Source of the DNA: Halichoerus grypus
Taxonomy: Eukaryota > Chordata > Mammalia > Carnivora > Phocidae
NCBI RefSeq assembly: GCF_964656455.1
Contig: NC_135720.1
Location: 111,922,696 to 111,986,695, forward strand
DNA length: 64,000 bases
Direction of reading: 5' to 3'
Shown: in pieces, positions 36,353 to 46,190 of the stretch
Layout of the letters: every line of letters starts with the position of its first letter
Numbering within the stretch: position 1 is the stretch's first letter
Translations under genes and position numbers: made by a program
Notes under the pieces: generated by a model
Database searches by the model: none
Told to the model about the DNA's origin: nothing
Seen by the model: the letters and a program-made list of their open reading frames with translations, nothing else

Positions 36353-38849
36353 CAGCAAAAGTCACCTACAATTTTTCTGGAAAGCTCAACTTTGCTCTGG
36401 AAATTGTGAAATATTCTCCATATAAGGACCTCTCCAAATGACTAGGAAGTAACAATGTTTCCAGAAAGTTTCACTTCCTCAAGACTAAGTACATATCTGT
36501 AACTATACAATGTTTTATGTATGTCACAGAGAATGGAGGAAAAACTAAATGAGATATGTAGTATTATACCCATGTGTCAGTCTGGAAAACATTTTGGGTG
36601 TTGTGTTCTAAATAATTAACAAGAAAACTAGAATACTAAAGGAGTCTAAATACGGTTATCCTAAATTTCTGCAATCCCAATAAAGAACAAAATCGAGCAG
36701 TTATACTAGGTTTATCAAGACAAATTTTCAATGATTCTTCTCAATCTCCCAAGTGTACGATACAGCTGAATTCTTTTGCCATATTCCAAAGAATCTTTAA
36801 TAAAGAGCATTTGTATGGGCATAGAAAACTGAATTCAACACTAATTTTTAATAAAAATATACTCCAACCCAGTTTTTCTTCAGCTACTTTAATTATAAAA
36901 ATCTTTCATATTCTCAAAAAAAAAAAAAAAACCCAGAAGGCAGCAGTCTAGTACAAAAATATACAACTGGAAGACATTACCACCAACTAGATCTGACAAC
37001 TAAAAATGTTCACGACTGAAAATAAAAGCAAATTAAAACGAAGTACTAAACCAGTGGTCTTATTTAGTCATTTAATCAGGGATATTTATCACCTTGAATT
37101 CTTTCAAATAACACAGTGTTTGGTTACTCTATAAGAAAAAAAGACCTAACAGGCCTGGAATCAGGCTGTATTTTGAAGAACTTCTTTGATGAACAGCATT
37201 CCTGATAAAGCACTGTACTAACATGAACCATATTAACTCTCTAATAAAAAGCAACCAGGACTCCCCATCCAGATATGGGTGAGTCTAACTAAAAGGGGGA
37301 GAAGACATCTACAGATCACAACTATGTAAGAAACTGTGAAAGTAAACAGTAGATAAAAGGTTATCTACATCTGATAAAATGAAAATTCCTCTGGCTAATT
37401 TATCTTCACCATTCTGCTTAAGACATGAAGGTCAGAAGTAACCCACAATTAGGTGAGAACCACGTATTATTCTGGAAAAGCATAAAACCAACTATAATCC
37501 TTGTATCCTTAAATCATCACCCAGTATTAATAGTGACCTCTAGTGAACACCTGTAGTCATTACACTAGAGGTCAGCTTCTGTGACTAATCTCTTTCAGTA
37601 TTGTCCTTAACTCAAGAGGATGCAGGGACAAAGTTGGCTAATGAAACAATTTTAGAAATCACAGTAACCAGAACTTTTAACAGCCAGAAGCTAATGTGCA
37701 GTGATTTTAACAGCTTCTATATTCCAAAAAAAAAAAAAAAAAAAAATTTCTTTTTTTTTTAACAAGCCATAAAAACTGTGCTGGCGCTTCTGGTTAAAGT
37801 GATTGCAAATTTGGCCTATGTCAGGATAACTCCCTGAGATCAACTTTATCTTAGATTCTGTATAAAGCCACATTATACCCACAACCTACTAACCTTTTTA
37901 CAAAAACCCTTCCAACTTAAGGTTCTGCAAGCTGTATACTGCCAAAAACACGCATATGAATGTCCATTTATAAGAGTAGTGTGATTATACTAATATACCG
38001 TACTACTTCCATGACCTCTTAGCTATCTTTCCTTGTTGTGAACCAGAACAGTTTTGGGCTATGAGAAAATGCCAAAAGACAAAAGGCCCAAAAAGCCAGA
38101 GCTCCCAGTACATCAATAGTCTTTAAAAAGGTCTTCTCTAAGAAGGCTCATGTTGAATCTGACAATTCTACCTTGTGACACCAATGACTCCCCTCCTTAG
38201 TTGGTATCTGCATGAAGTTAATAAGGACCACTGGAAACAATTTGTTTAGGACCTACGTCTCAGAAAATCTTTATAGGCCCAACTCAATGCAATAACTCAT
38301 CTTTCATATTAAAGTCAGTACAGCATAATCCAAAACTACCTTTAAATAGCACATTTAAGGAAACTAAGCCACAAGACTGTTGCATTATAATTTAATCTAA
38401 TTGCACAAAAATTTGAAATTACAACTCCTCTGGATTTCTAAGAGGAAGGGTTATGCATGCCTCCATATTCAATTCTGCACTGTTACATTTGAACCATATA
38501 GTGAATTTTACATCATGATGGATCAATTTAGAATTCCCATGCAACACCTCAAATTATATAAAATGGAAGCAATTTTTAAGCTTTGTGGAAAGGTCTCATG
38601 CTAATGATAAAAGCCTTTTTTAATGGGTCACTTTGGGTTATAATGTACCAGGTTGCTATACTTTTAAAATGTTGGTCACAGAGTATCATGGTCTTTGAAC
38701 TGGCTCCTACTCCTAAAAAATGGTTAAGTACGAACAATCACGTAGGTGACAACCAAAAATTCCCTTCAGCCTCAGTTGTGTTTCTTCTAAGATTTGTGTA
38801 ACCAACTGATTTCCATGGGACAAGAACTATGGTAATAGTGGGTTCGACT
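36353..38849 (-). other. SINE-free AT-rich DNA beyond SRSF3; possible extended 3' UTR
   Basis: About 2.5 kb without CAN-SINEs, L1 or convincing ORFs. Scattered A and T runs (36915-36931, 37724-37746) are the only simple repeats. It may be part of a long SRSF3 3' UTR form. Confidence 0.45.
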
Positions 38850-38870
38850 ATTACACAATTATGCTAATAT

Positions 38871-38876
38871 TTTATT
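38871..38876 (-). promoter_or_regulatory. second poly(A) signal AATAAA
   Basis: A perfect AATAAA about 920 nt after the stop codon, in AT-rich DNA. It would give an mRNA near the size usually reported for SRSF3. Confidence 0.55.
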
Positions 38877-39509
38877 AATTCAAAAGCACTTTACAAGAAA
38901 ATAGAAGTATGGCTTCCAATAGGAATGTTATACCTGGACTTGATACCAAGCTCACAGATTTTAGTTTTGCAAGGAAAAACAGGCTTTCGGGTTAAACAAC
39001 AATTTGTAACCAAAACTTTAATCCCAAGGATTCTCACAAACATATTACAAATGACAGCATGAAAAAAAATAAATCTTGCACAGTAACTCAAAGTTCAACT
39101 CTACAATGTACCCTTAAACTGGCAGGCCACTGGTATCTTGAATAGTTTCAAATTACCAAACAGAGATTGTTACAAAGAGCTGTGTGTTCATATACAGCAA
39201 TCACATAAGGAACTTATGACCTAAAGCAAAGGTAAACTAACTTTCTTGCAACTTCCAATTCTACACCAACTGGACACCCCTGCCCAGTATGAAGAATAGT
39301 TTGTTTTTTTTTTTTTTTAAACCTCTAATCTAGTTTAACAGTACAGCTTAATTTTTCCCTGCTGGCGGCTTGTGTTCACACCAGCTTTTAAAGACTGCTT
39401 CTTCAACTACAGCTGCATACTATTATCCCAGCTATGGAAAAACTTCATTCAATTTTTGCCAGTTTTTGTAGTATTAAATGTCAAGCCTTAGCTGGGCAGA
39501 AGTTAGAGG

Positions 39510-39515
39510 TTTATT
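39510..39515 (-). promoter_or_regulatory. proximal poly(A) signal AATAAA
   Basis: A perfect AATAAA on the SRSF3 strand about 280 nt after the stop codon. Cleavage would fall near 39490. Confidence 0.6.
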
Positions 39516-39794
39516 ATCAGTCTATGTGAGACTAAACTTCAAACCAAATTCAATTTTGCTTAAGGGAACATTGTAAAGTAACAATTCTTGATATTACATG
39601 CCTCATATGATCCGTTCAAATCATAGAGAATTACATCTTTGTCACTGTTCCAAGAGACAAACAAATGTGAACAGCTAAAACATCTTAAAAATGCACCAAG
39701 CTTATGAAGTCTCAAACAAAACTTGAATTTTCTGTACATACTCCTGTCAAATGAAGTTATTTCCTGTACACCACTCCTCTTGCAAACTGGTCTT

Positions 39795-39822
39795 CTATTT
39801 CCTTTCATTTGACCTAGATCGG
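39795..39822 (-). CDS. SRSF3: SRSF3 exon 7, coding part
   Basis: The terminal exon begins after an unbroken run of 16 T on the transcript strand followed directly by AG. It encodes S-RSRSNERK and the TAG stop at 39797-39795. The 3' UTR continues in the same exon. Confidence 0.96.
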
Positions 39823-42800
39823 CTAAAAAAAAAAAAAAAACCAAGAACAAAAGTTAACGTACATTACTTAATGACACAACTACATCAAAGACTTTTATGG
39901 AAAAATAGTAAAAATAATCAAAATGGCTTCAGGAAGAGCAGGTCCTCGTTAGTATAGTGGTGAGTATCCCCGCCTGTCAAAATGGCTTCAGGTGACCAGT
40001 TCTGTTTTTGCTTCATTGTTTATACACAGTCCAAGTCATTAAAGATCTTACCTACGAGACCTAGAGAAGGATCGGGAAGGCTTGTGATTTCTCTCCCGAG
40101 ACAGTGATCTCTCTCTCCTCCTATCTCTAGAAAGGGACCTAAAACCAGAAGAAGAAAAATAGGACCATTCAGAATTATACACAACAAACATCTGTACGAA
40201 GTCTTCAAAAATTAAGTTGGTTCGTTCCGGCAACACTGGCTCTATTACACCACTTGATTCATTATTAAAGCCAAAGTCTTTTTACCATTAACCATGTCAT
40301 TTAGAGGACAGTTGAAGAACAGAAGCGCGGTCATTTCTGAGAACGTGCCCAAAAAAGGTAGTTATTTACCTGCTCCGGCTGCGGGAGAAGCTTCTCCGTC
40401 TTGGAGATCTAAAAGCAGAAACAGGAAAATTAGGCTAATTGTCAATTAGTATTTATGGCGTGAGGCATTTCCCAACTTTTCAATCTCACTGTTGGGCCCA
40501 GTGAATGTGCCGAAGAACTGGCACCCATCGTCCAAAAAAAATAAAACAAAAAAATAAATAAAAAACAGGGAAAAAAAAACAGAAAAGAAAAAAAGGCACA
40601 GAAGGATTAAGGAACCAAAAGCTCAAGTGAAAAGCAGGTATTCCAACCATGGATTCACTTTAACAAAGAATGCTTCACAGCAGATCTGTCCAATGCAAAA
40701 CTTCATGTCAAACTAACTTCACTACCCAAACACCACACCAAAATATAGTCCCACAAGTAGTTCCAAAAACAGTACCATAAACCAGTATTTGGAACCCATG
40801 CAAACCTGTAAGTCCATGACAAGACTTAGGTACCAGGTGGATAGTGTAATTTTGTGAAAACGCGCTAGGTGTAAATACTGATGCCATTAAGTGCTACATT
40901 AGAACTGCATTTGTGATCGTCACATTTAAGAGTGTGTTTAGGCTTATAAAAATTACCTTAGCTTGGCCCACTTCACCCCCAAAATTTAAATTTTGAAAAC
41001 TGTTAGTAAAACCATTTAAAGGTGATAGGATTCAACAAATTTTTGCTAGAAAGGAAAGCTAAATCTGTTAGAGTTATTAAAATTTTTAGTTTGGCATCTC
41101 ACACATGCAAATAAGTTTCACTTGAAGGTCTAGTTACATTATGAGTTCCCTATCACCCTTAAAAGTTTTATTCAAGCAATATATATGTACGTTACCATTC
41201 AATTATGCACAGCCAGCCTTTGATCCAGAAAAAAGAATTACTTTAAGCCGCTTACTCCTTATTTTAACCAGCAGTAAACTGTATAAGCAGGAAAAACTTA
41301 CTAGTTTTGGGTTTCAACAAGCTAGAAATGGTGAGGTGAGGCTGCCGGACTGACGGCCAGGAAGAATTTGCTGAAAAGGTTTTGCCAGATGTTGCGTTGG
41401 ATTTAGTTGGTTGGCGAAGGGGGTGTTGTGGATTTTTCCTGCTTTTTTGTTAGCCGAAGGCTGCTGCTGTAGTTGTTGTGAAGACATTTGGTAAATAAAC
41501 AGCTGAGCTGATTGGCCAGGAATGTGTGGGCGGTCGAGGTGGCTGCTGCCGATTTGGTTAAGGTTGGAGAGAAGGCTGAGAGAAAACAGCATGCTCGGGA
41601 ACCAAAGGGCGGTGCAACCTGACGACTGGCCATGCCTGGGTCATGTGAAACGACACCAGCCAAGCTGAATGGGGCGCGCTGGTCACATGACGCTGAAAGG
41701 GCTAGTTGACTGGCTAATGCAGACTCAGAGGGTGGTGAGAAGAGACATGATGGTGACTCTGTAACGGGGTTCATTTTTATTAATAGATGGACCAAAAAGC
41801 ACAAAAAAAAAATGAAAAACAAGCCATCAGTACAACCATCTATTTAGCTAACAAATACTCTTTATTATGATGGGCAACAGTGTGTTGTTTTGTTTTTCAA
41901 AATAGCAAAAGGGGCAAGATTTTGAACTCCTATCTCCTAGAAGGACTTCACTCACCTGTAAGAGGTAAATTCAGTCCTATAGAAACTATTTTGGAGGTTT
42001 GAGGAGATGTGGAGTTAGCATCCAGACAATACTGCCTGGTCCAAGAATGATGCCATTTTCAATTATAAAAAAACTGAAATCTCTCCTATTTGGGTTTGAA
42101 GAACAGATGACTGGGATTACTTTTTTTAGCCCCCTTTATCGGTCAGTGACTTTAGTTTCAGAATGATTTCTACTTTACCAGTTGTAACATTACAACAGCT
42201 GCCTGGTTGATAAATACTACAACCGTGCTAATAGTAGAAAACACATTTTTGTGAAGAGCTAGAGTTGAATGTAATGTTTGTCATTATGGAGTCAAGAAAT
42301 GGAAAAAGGCCTAAATTGAAGTATAAGGGAAGACTTGGAAAGATGCAACTAGAAGATGAACTAGAAGATAGATCCAAGATAGAAGTTACTGACTACCAAC
42401 ATGAACAGTGACCTAAAGACAAAAAAGCCAACACTCAGCACAACTCACATACCCCAAACTACACCCAGCACATGTTTCATAAAAACCTCCGATTCTTCAA
42501 AGTTTAAAACCCACCAACAAACTTTAAGAGAAATACCTGCTCCTATTAGCTACTCCATTACACCAATACCTCTAAACACGCTCTCAAGTACCTGCGGCGA
42601 GGTGGAGGACTCCTTCTCCGATAATCATCTCGAGGGCGACGACCCCAAGACGGTGGTGGGCCACGATTTCGACTTCTCTTTTCACCATTCGAGAGTTCCA
42701 CTCTTACTCGGCAGCCACATAATGTTCTAAGAAGAGAAGAAACATTATTAAATTTAAAAAAGCCAAACTGACTTTCTAGGAGATGTGTATTAAAGCAAAA

Positions 42801-44204
42801 AGAAAGCACTCCTAACTTAGCTTCTTTGCAAAGTACACACCTGGATGTCTGTAGAATCCTTAATAGCAAAACAAGTTTTTCTCATCAAGAAAACCAACTT
42901 CCTTACATTTTAGTGCTTTGTTCGAGTCCATCTAAATCACTGGGCTCAATGTTAACTTGTTAACATTACAAGTATGAAACCCCTGGATTCATCCTCAAAG
43001 AACTAGTTCATCTGTACATCCTGCTGGGAGATCCCCCAGCACTTGTTTACTGATCTTACTGTATTTGCTTTGCTGCTGGTCTTTCTCCTCCCTCCACAAC
43101 CCCTCTCCATGCAAAAGCAGTGAACTGAAGCATTTTGGCCATTTCACATCACCATCTCCCCTCAGTGTTCACACAATAACTGACACTTAGGAAACTGCAG
43201 CTGAGAATAGTTGGGAACAAAGTAATCCCCCACCTCTTCATTGTTCCACATCCGTTTCGATAAACCACCATTATTTGGACAGTGATTGAGAAGAGGCAGG
43301 GTCCTGGAAAAATCTGTTTCTATCATCTGCTTGGATAAATGACCTTTTACACAGCTTTACAGTCAACCCTCAGACCCCTTAACTTTTGGATCTTAAGGAT
43401 TAACCACTTATCTTGGTTTCATGAAATCCAGCAGTTTTCAAAGACCAGGAAGGAGGGGGAGAAGGGCAGCACCTGTTCCCTCTAAGACTCAGGTGTTACT
43501 TTATCAGCCATTAAGAGGACACCGTAAACACAAAAGGAAATAGCTACATATTCCCCCTAAATATCTAAACACTTAAAAGATAATGGCATAAGCCCACGTA
43601 ACCATCATCCAACTACAATTGTCAGTTTGTGGCCATTCTTATTTGAAGAGTACCTGATTTCCAATTGTTTCAGAACCAATTCAAAGGTAACACCACGGGT
43701 GACACTTTGTGGAAGGTTTAGATCAAAATGCTTTAATCACATTTTGGATGCAAAAATCCACCCAAGAATTGACCCACTAAACTTATCTCTTCACTGGCCA
43801 CCTGAATAAAAAGATCTTCCTGTGTATCACCAGTAAAACCATTCAGTCCTTTTTCATTGCAGCAAAGACTTTACATAAGTCTCTAAGAACCTTAACTTCA
43901 GATAGCCAAGAAGCCATCTAAAAGCCACGTATCCTAGGAATTTTAAATATTAAAAACACAACATATTTATTATCAGTATAAATTAGTCATCAAATTACCT
44001 CCCATCTAGTTCTCGAACAGCATCGGCTGCATCTCGGGGATCTTCAAATTCAACAAAAGCAAAGCCGGGAGGGTTTCTAGCAACCCACACACTTCGGAGT
44101 GGTCCGTAATAGCCAAAAGCTCGTTCCAATTCAGTCTTGTTACCATTGTTTCCAAGATTACCTACATAAACCTTACAGTCCAATGGACAGGAATCACGAT
44201 GCAT
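39795..44204 (-). CDS. SRSF3: SRSF3 (SRp20), serine/arginine-rich splicing factor 3, spliced CDS
   Basis: The CDS joins five minus-strand segments: 44204-43999, 42726-42592, 40408-40370, 40138-40052 and 39822-39795. They total 495 nt (164 codons plus TAG), the family's usual length. The RRM occupies about residues 10-86, with RNP2 VYVGNL at 12-17 and RNP1 GFAFVEFE at 47-54. A basic Gly/Pro linker (about 86-106), which in the known protein binds the export receptor NXF1, leads to an RS domain (about 107-164) rich in SRSRS and ending SNERK. All introns are GT-AG and every junction is phase 2, so frame is kept. SRSF3 is a nuclear, shuttling SR protein that binds short C-rich RNA motifs. It controls exon choice, mRNA export and 3'-end choice. 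No frameshift or missing key residue is visible. Identity comes from recalling the mammalian protein, which this translation appears to match throughout. Confidence 0.98.
39918..39992 (+). mobile_element. tailless retro-insertion of a tRNA-Asp 5' half in SRSF3 intron 6
   Basis: Two copies of tcaaaatggcttcagg (39918-39933 and 39977-39992) flank a 43-bp insert. From 39943 the insert reads tcctcgttagtatagtgg and continues as tRNA-Asp through the anticodon loop (cctGTCa, ending about 39976-39979). It has an A box and no B box, no 3' half and no poly(A). Nine bases (aagagcagg) precede the tRNA part and may be a pre-tRNA leader or filler. The last three tRNA bases, tca, are shared with the repeat. 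The structure fits target-site duplication by L1-type machinery, the class called tailless retropseudogenes. It is not a functional tRNA gene. Confidence 0.85.
40052..40138 (-). CDS. SRSF3: SRSF3 exon 6 (RS domain)
   Basis: 87 nt between acceptor GGTTTTAG|GTCCC and donor CGTAG|GTAAGA. It encodes [19 protein letters not shown] and then PSRSFSRSR. Introns 5 (231 nt) and 6 (229 nt) on either side are short. Confidence 0.96.
40370..40408 (-). CDS. SRSF3: SRSF3 exon 5 (39-nt microexon, start of RS domain)
   Basis: Acceptor GCTTTTAG|ATCTCC and donor AGCAG|GTAAAT. It encodes [13 protein letters not shown] plus two bases of the next codon. It is very short, and inclusion keeps phase 2. A T-rich block on the transcript strand lies about 130-195 nt upstream. 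Confidence 0.96.
41302..41758 (-). other. SRSF3: SRSF3 exon 4, alternative 'poison' cassette exon
   Basis: 457 nt between acceptor CCCGTTACAG|AGTCACC and donor AAAACTA|GTAAGT, almost the same length as the roughly 456-nt autoregulatory exon 4 described in human and mouse SRSF3. Read from exon 3, it adds [11 protein letters not shown] and then stops at TGA (41727-41725). Inclusion therefore gives a protein cut after the linker, or mRNA decay. It holds many C-rich CAAC and CUUC motifs of the kind SRSF3 itself binds, which fits self-regulation by exon inclusion. The splice-site calls are read directly from the sequence. Use in this species is inferred. Confidence 0.9.
42592..42726 (-). CDS. SRSF3: SRSF3 exon 3 (end of RRM and linker)
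   Basis: 135 nt between acceptor TTCTTAG|AACATT and donor CGCAG|GTACTT. It completes Arg69 and runs [17 protein letters not shown], then the linker [21 protein letters not shown], to SPPPRR. It splices either to exon 5 (full-length protein) or to the cassette exon 4. The GTACTT donor is weaker than the consensus GTAAGT. Confidence 0.97.
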
Positions 44205-44206
44205 TT
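43999..44206 (-). CDS. SRSF3: SRSF3 exon 2 (start codon and most of the RRM)
   Basis: The acceptor is TTATTACAG|AAATG, so only two UTR bases precede the ATG at 44204-44202. This ATG begins [10 protein letters not shown], the known SRSF3 start. The exon encodes residues 1-68 plus two bases of codon 69, covering both RNP motifs. The donor is GGGAG|GTAATT, with GT at 43998-43997. Confidence 0.97.
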
Positions 44207-44684
44207 CTGTAATAAAAAGAATACCCCAAACATTAACCATTTATGCAATAATCTACACAGTGACAAACAGATCCTTGAGAGAATGCTGAAATACTAAAAA
44301 CCAAACAAGTTACTACCCTCCAAACACCCATTTTTCTCTCATCTGTACTGATAACCACAAAGAAGCCAGCACGAATTGCATTAAGAAAAAAAGGTCTCCT
44401 TGAAAAATTGAGGGGGGAAAACAAACACCGAAGGAGCATTTACTACAATCTGGGCACAGAGTTAGGGACTTTATTACTACGATTAATTTCAAAAATAAAG
44501 CACTTAGAAAAGTAGGATAACTTGCTCAGAAGCAAATCCTGGAGACACAAAAACCAAATGAAACCATGCTTAAAACCAGACGGTAGTTAAAGCCGAGTCA
44601 CTTGAAAAGTGGTACTAATGTGCCCTCATAAGCAAAAACTTAACCAGCTTCACTCCTCGAGCAGCTAAGTGTTAGGTTTTTTTA

Positions 44685-45090
44685 AAAAATGTACATCACG
44701 GCAGCACTACTCTCAAAAGCCAAAATCAAAAGATAAATAGATAAGCAAAATTACCCATACAATGGAATATTACTCAAAATGAAGTACTGATAAATGCTTC
44801 AAACATGAATACTGAAAACATCCTATTACAGATGCCAGACTCAAAACTGCACATGCTATGAGTCTATGTATATGAAATATCCAACAGGTAAACCCAGAGA
44901 CATTACTGGTTACCAGGGGCTGGGGGAGAGGGCAGAGGAAATGGGGGAAAGCTGCTTAATAGGTAGGTATAGGTCTCCTTAGGGAATAAAAAAAAGTTTT
45001 GCAACTAAACAGGATGGCTGCACAGCATTGGGAATGTACTGAATACCACTGAATTGCACACTTTAAAATGAAATTTATGTTAATTTCACC
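44685..45090 (+). mobile_element. old L1 (L1M-type) 3' fragment in SRSF3 intron 1
   Basis: Recognisable late-ORF2 and 3'-UTR segments: caatggaatattactcaaaa, then ggttaccaggggctggggga, then ccactgaattgcacacttta. It lies antisense to SRSF3 and ends at a 16-G run. Divergence is high, so it is an old insertion. Confidence 0.75.
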
Positions 45091-45093
45091 TCC

Positions 45094-45109
45094 GGGGGGG
45101 GGGGGGGGG
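45094..45109 (+). repeat. 16-G homopolymer in SRSF3 intron 1
   Basis: An unbroken G run on the plus strand, directly after the L1 fragment. It is transcribed as poly-C in SRSF3 pre-mRNA. Confidence 0.9.
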
Positions 45110-45625
45110 ATTTCTTAGTGCACGTACTTACTGCCTTTGGGGGCTTATATTTGATAAATCTTCAAAAAGTCACCTCGACAACGAATCTAATCAACTTGTA
45201 GATCAGTTTCAACTGCAAAGTGTAGCCAACCCAATAACTCAGCTTAAGGGCTTCTCCTAAAACACCACGTTCTTCTGAGGTTACCCAATTAAAATAACTA
45301 GTGCAGACACATCCTATTTGCATGACCCCACCCTGTACCCAGGAGTTCTGAAGCCAAATCATTGCTGGAGATTGTTTTTTTAAAAAACTTAGCCGTAAAC
45401 CGTTTCAGAGTTAACTATCAACGGGAAGCTGCTACAAGAACAATGCTACTCAAGGAAGATCCTTCGGTTTAAAAAAAAAAAAAAAGTGATAGGGTGTATA
45501 AAGTCAGATTAAAATTAGATAAAAATACGGGTGAGTACAGAAACCAAGGAATACGGACCAAAAGGTCCAATCTCGATTGGTGACTTGAGAAAAAATTCCT
45601 GAGTAGCTTCCAAAGAAAACGTGGT

Positions 45626-45639
45626 GGGGGGGGGGGGGG
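45626..45639 (+). repeat. 14-G homopolymer in SRSF3 intron 1
   Basis: A second G run, transcribed as poly-C, at the edge of the CpG island about 325 nt inside intron 1. Confidence 0.9.
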
Positions 45640-45962
45640 AGAGAAAAAGGCGCCATAAACTCAAAGGCCGCGGCGCGGAGTACAATTCAGTTAGCGGCTT
45701 CCCCCCCCTTCGCCTCAACTTTCGGGTAATCTCACTTCTCACTTCACCCCCTGCCCCGTAAAAGATTATAAACACCTCCACTTTTGAGGCCCAGGTACAT
45801 TCTCTGATGGGTCAAAAGCCCCCGCCACCGCCCCATGCTGAACGTCACAAAATGGCGGCGGCGTCTCTTTGTCTCAACCTGGCGCCGCCATTGGGCCTGG
45901 TCCCTCCGCGATACTGTTAAGGGCCATTTCCCACTACATCCCTTTAGTCGCCGGTCACTTAC

Positions 45963-46093
45963 CGAGATCGTGGGTTGGAAAGCGGACGCTCAAATCCACA
46001 CACCCTCAGATGGGTCTTCCCGCTTCCCGCTCCCCTCCCCGCCCGGCTCCCGCAGATGCTCTCCCCGACTTGGCGTCCACGAAATGGCGGACC
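45963..46093 (-). other. SRSF3: SRSF3 exon 1 (5' UTR)
   Basis: This non-coding first exon ends at a strong donor (TCG|GTAAGTGACC on the minus strand, GT at 45962-45961). Its 5' end is inferred from a TATA-like box at 46113-46120, which puts the start near 46090. It lies inside a CpG island. Intron 1 that follows is about 1.76 kb. The donor position is well supported; the transcription start is an estimate. Confidence 0.7.
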
Positions 46094-46190
46094 ACCGCCT
46101 TCTCCTCGCCCTTATTTATACGCCACGCCGAAGTCACATGATTGGACGGGCTCGCCCAATGAGAGTCGGAGGAGGCCGTGACGTTGCGCC
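46094..46190 (-). promoter_or_regulatory. SRSF3: SRSF3 core promoter
   Basis: On the minus strand there is TATAAATA at 46120-46113, preceded by an E-box-like TCACATGA (46140-46134, extending into 46141) and a CCAAT box at 46145-46141. A second CCAAT lies on the plus strand at 46156-46160. A CRE-like TGACGTTG is at 46179-46186. The opposed CCAAT boxes suggest NF-Y binding. Assignment rests on position just upstream of exon 1 and on motif content. Confidence 0.7.

Larger units (their letters stand above)
38850..39794 (-). other. SRSF3: SRSF3 3' UTR (major part)
   Basis: AT-rich sequence after the stop codon, carrying two AATAAA signals (39515-39510 and 38876-38871). Ending at the second gives an mRNA of roughly 1.5 kb before the tail. 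Unique, SINE-free AT-rich DNA continues down to about 36.4 kb and could hold a longer UTR form, with an ATTAAA at 36801-36796 as a possible distal signal. The true end cannot be set from sequence alone. Confidence 0.7.

Noticed and set aside
39943..39979. Possible functional tRNA-Asp gene
   Set aside because: Only the 5' half is present. No B box, T arm, acceptor 3' strand or Pol III terminator.
41403..41822. 139-codon minus-strand ORF through exon 4 and intron 3
   Set aside because: It begins in intron sequence before the exon 4 acceptor, so no spliced mRNA would carry it whole.
42401..42730. 109-codon plus-strand ORF over SRSF3 exon 3
   Set aside because: Shadow of the coding exon on the opposite strand.
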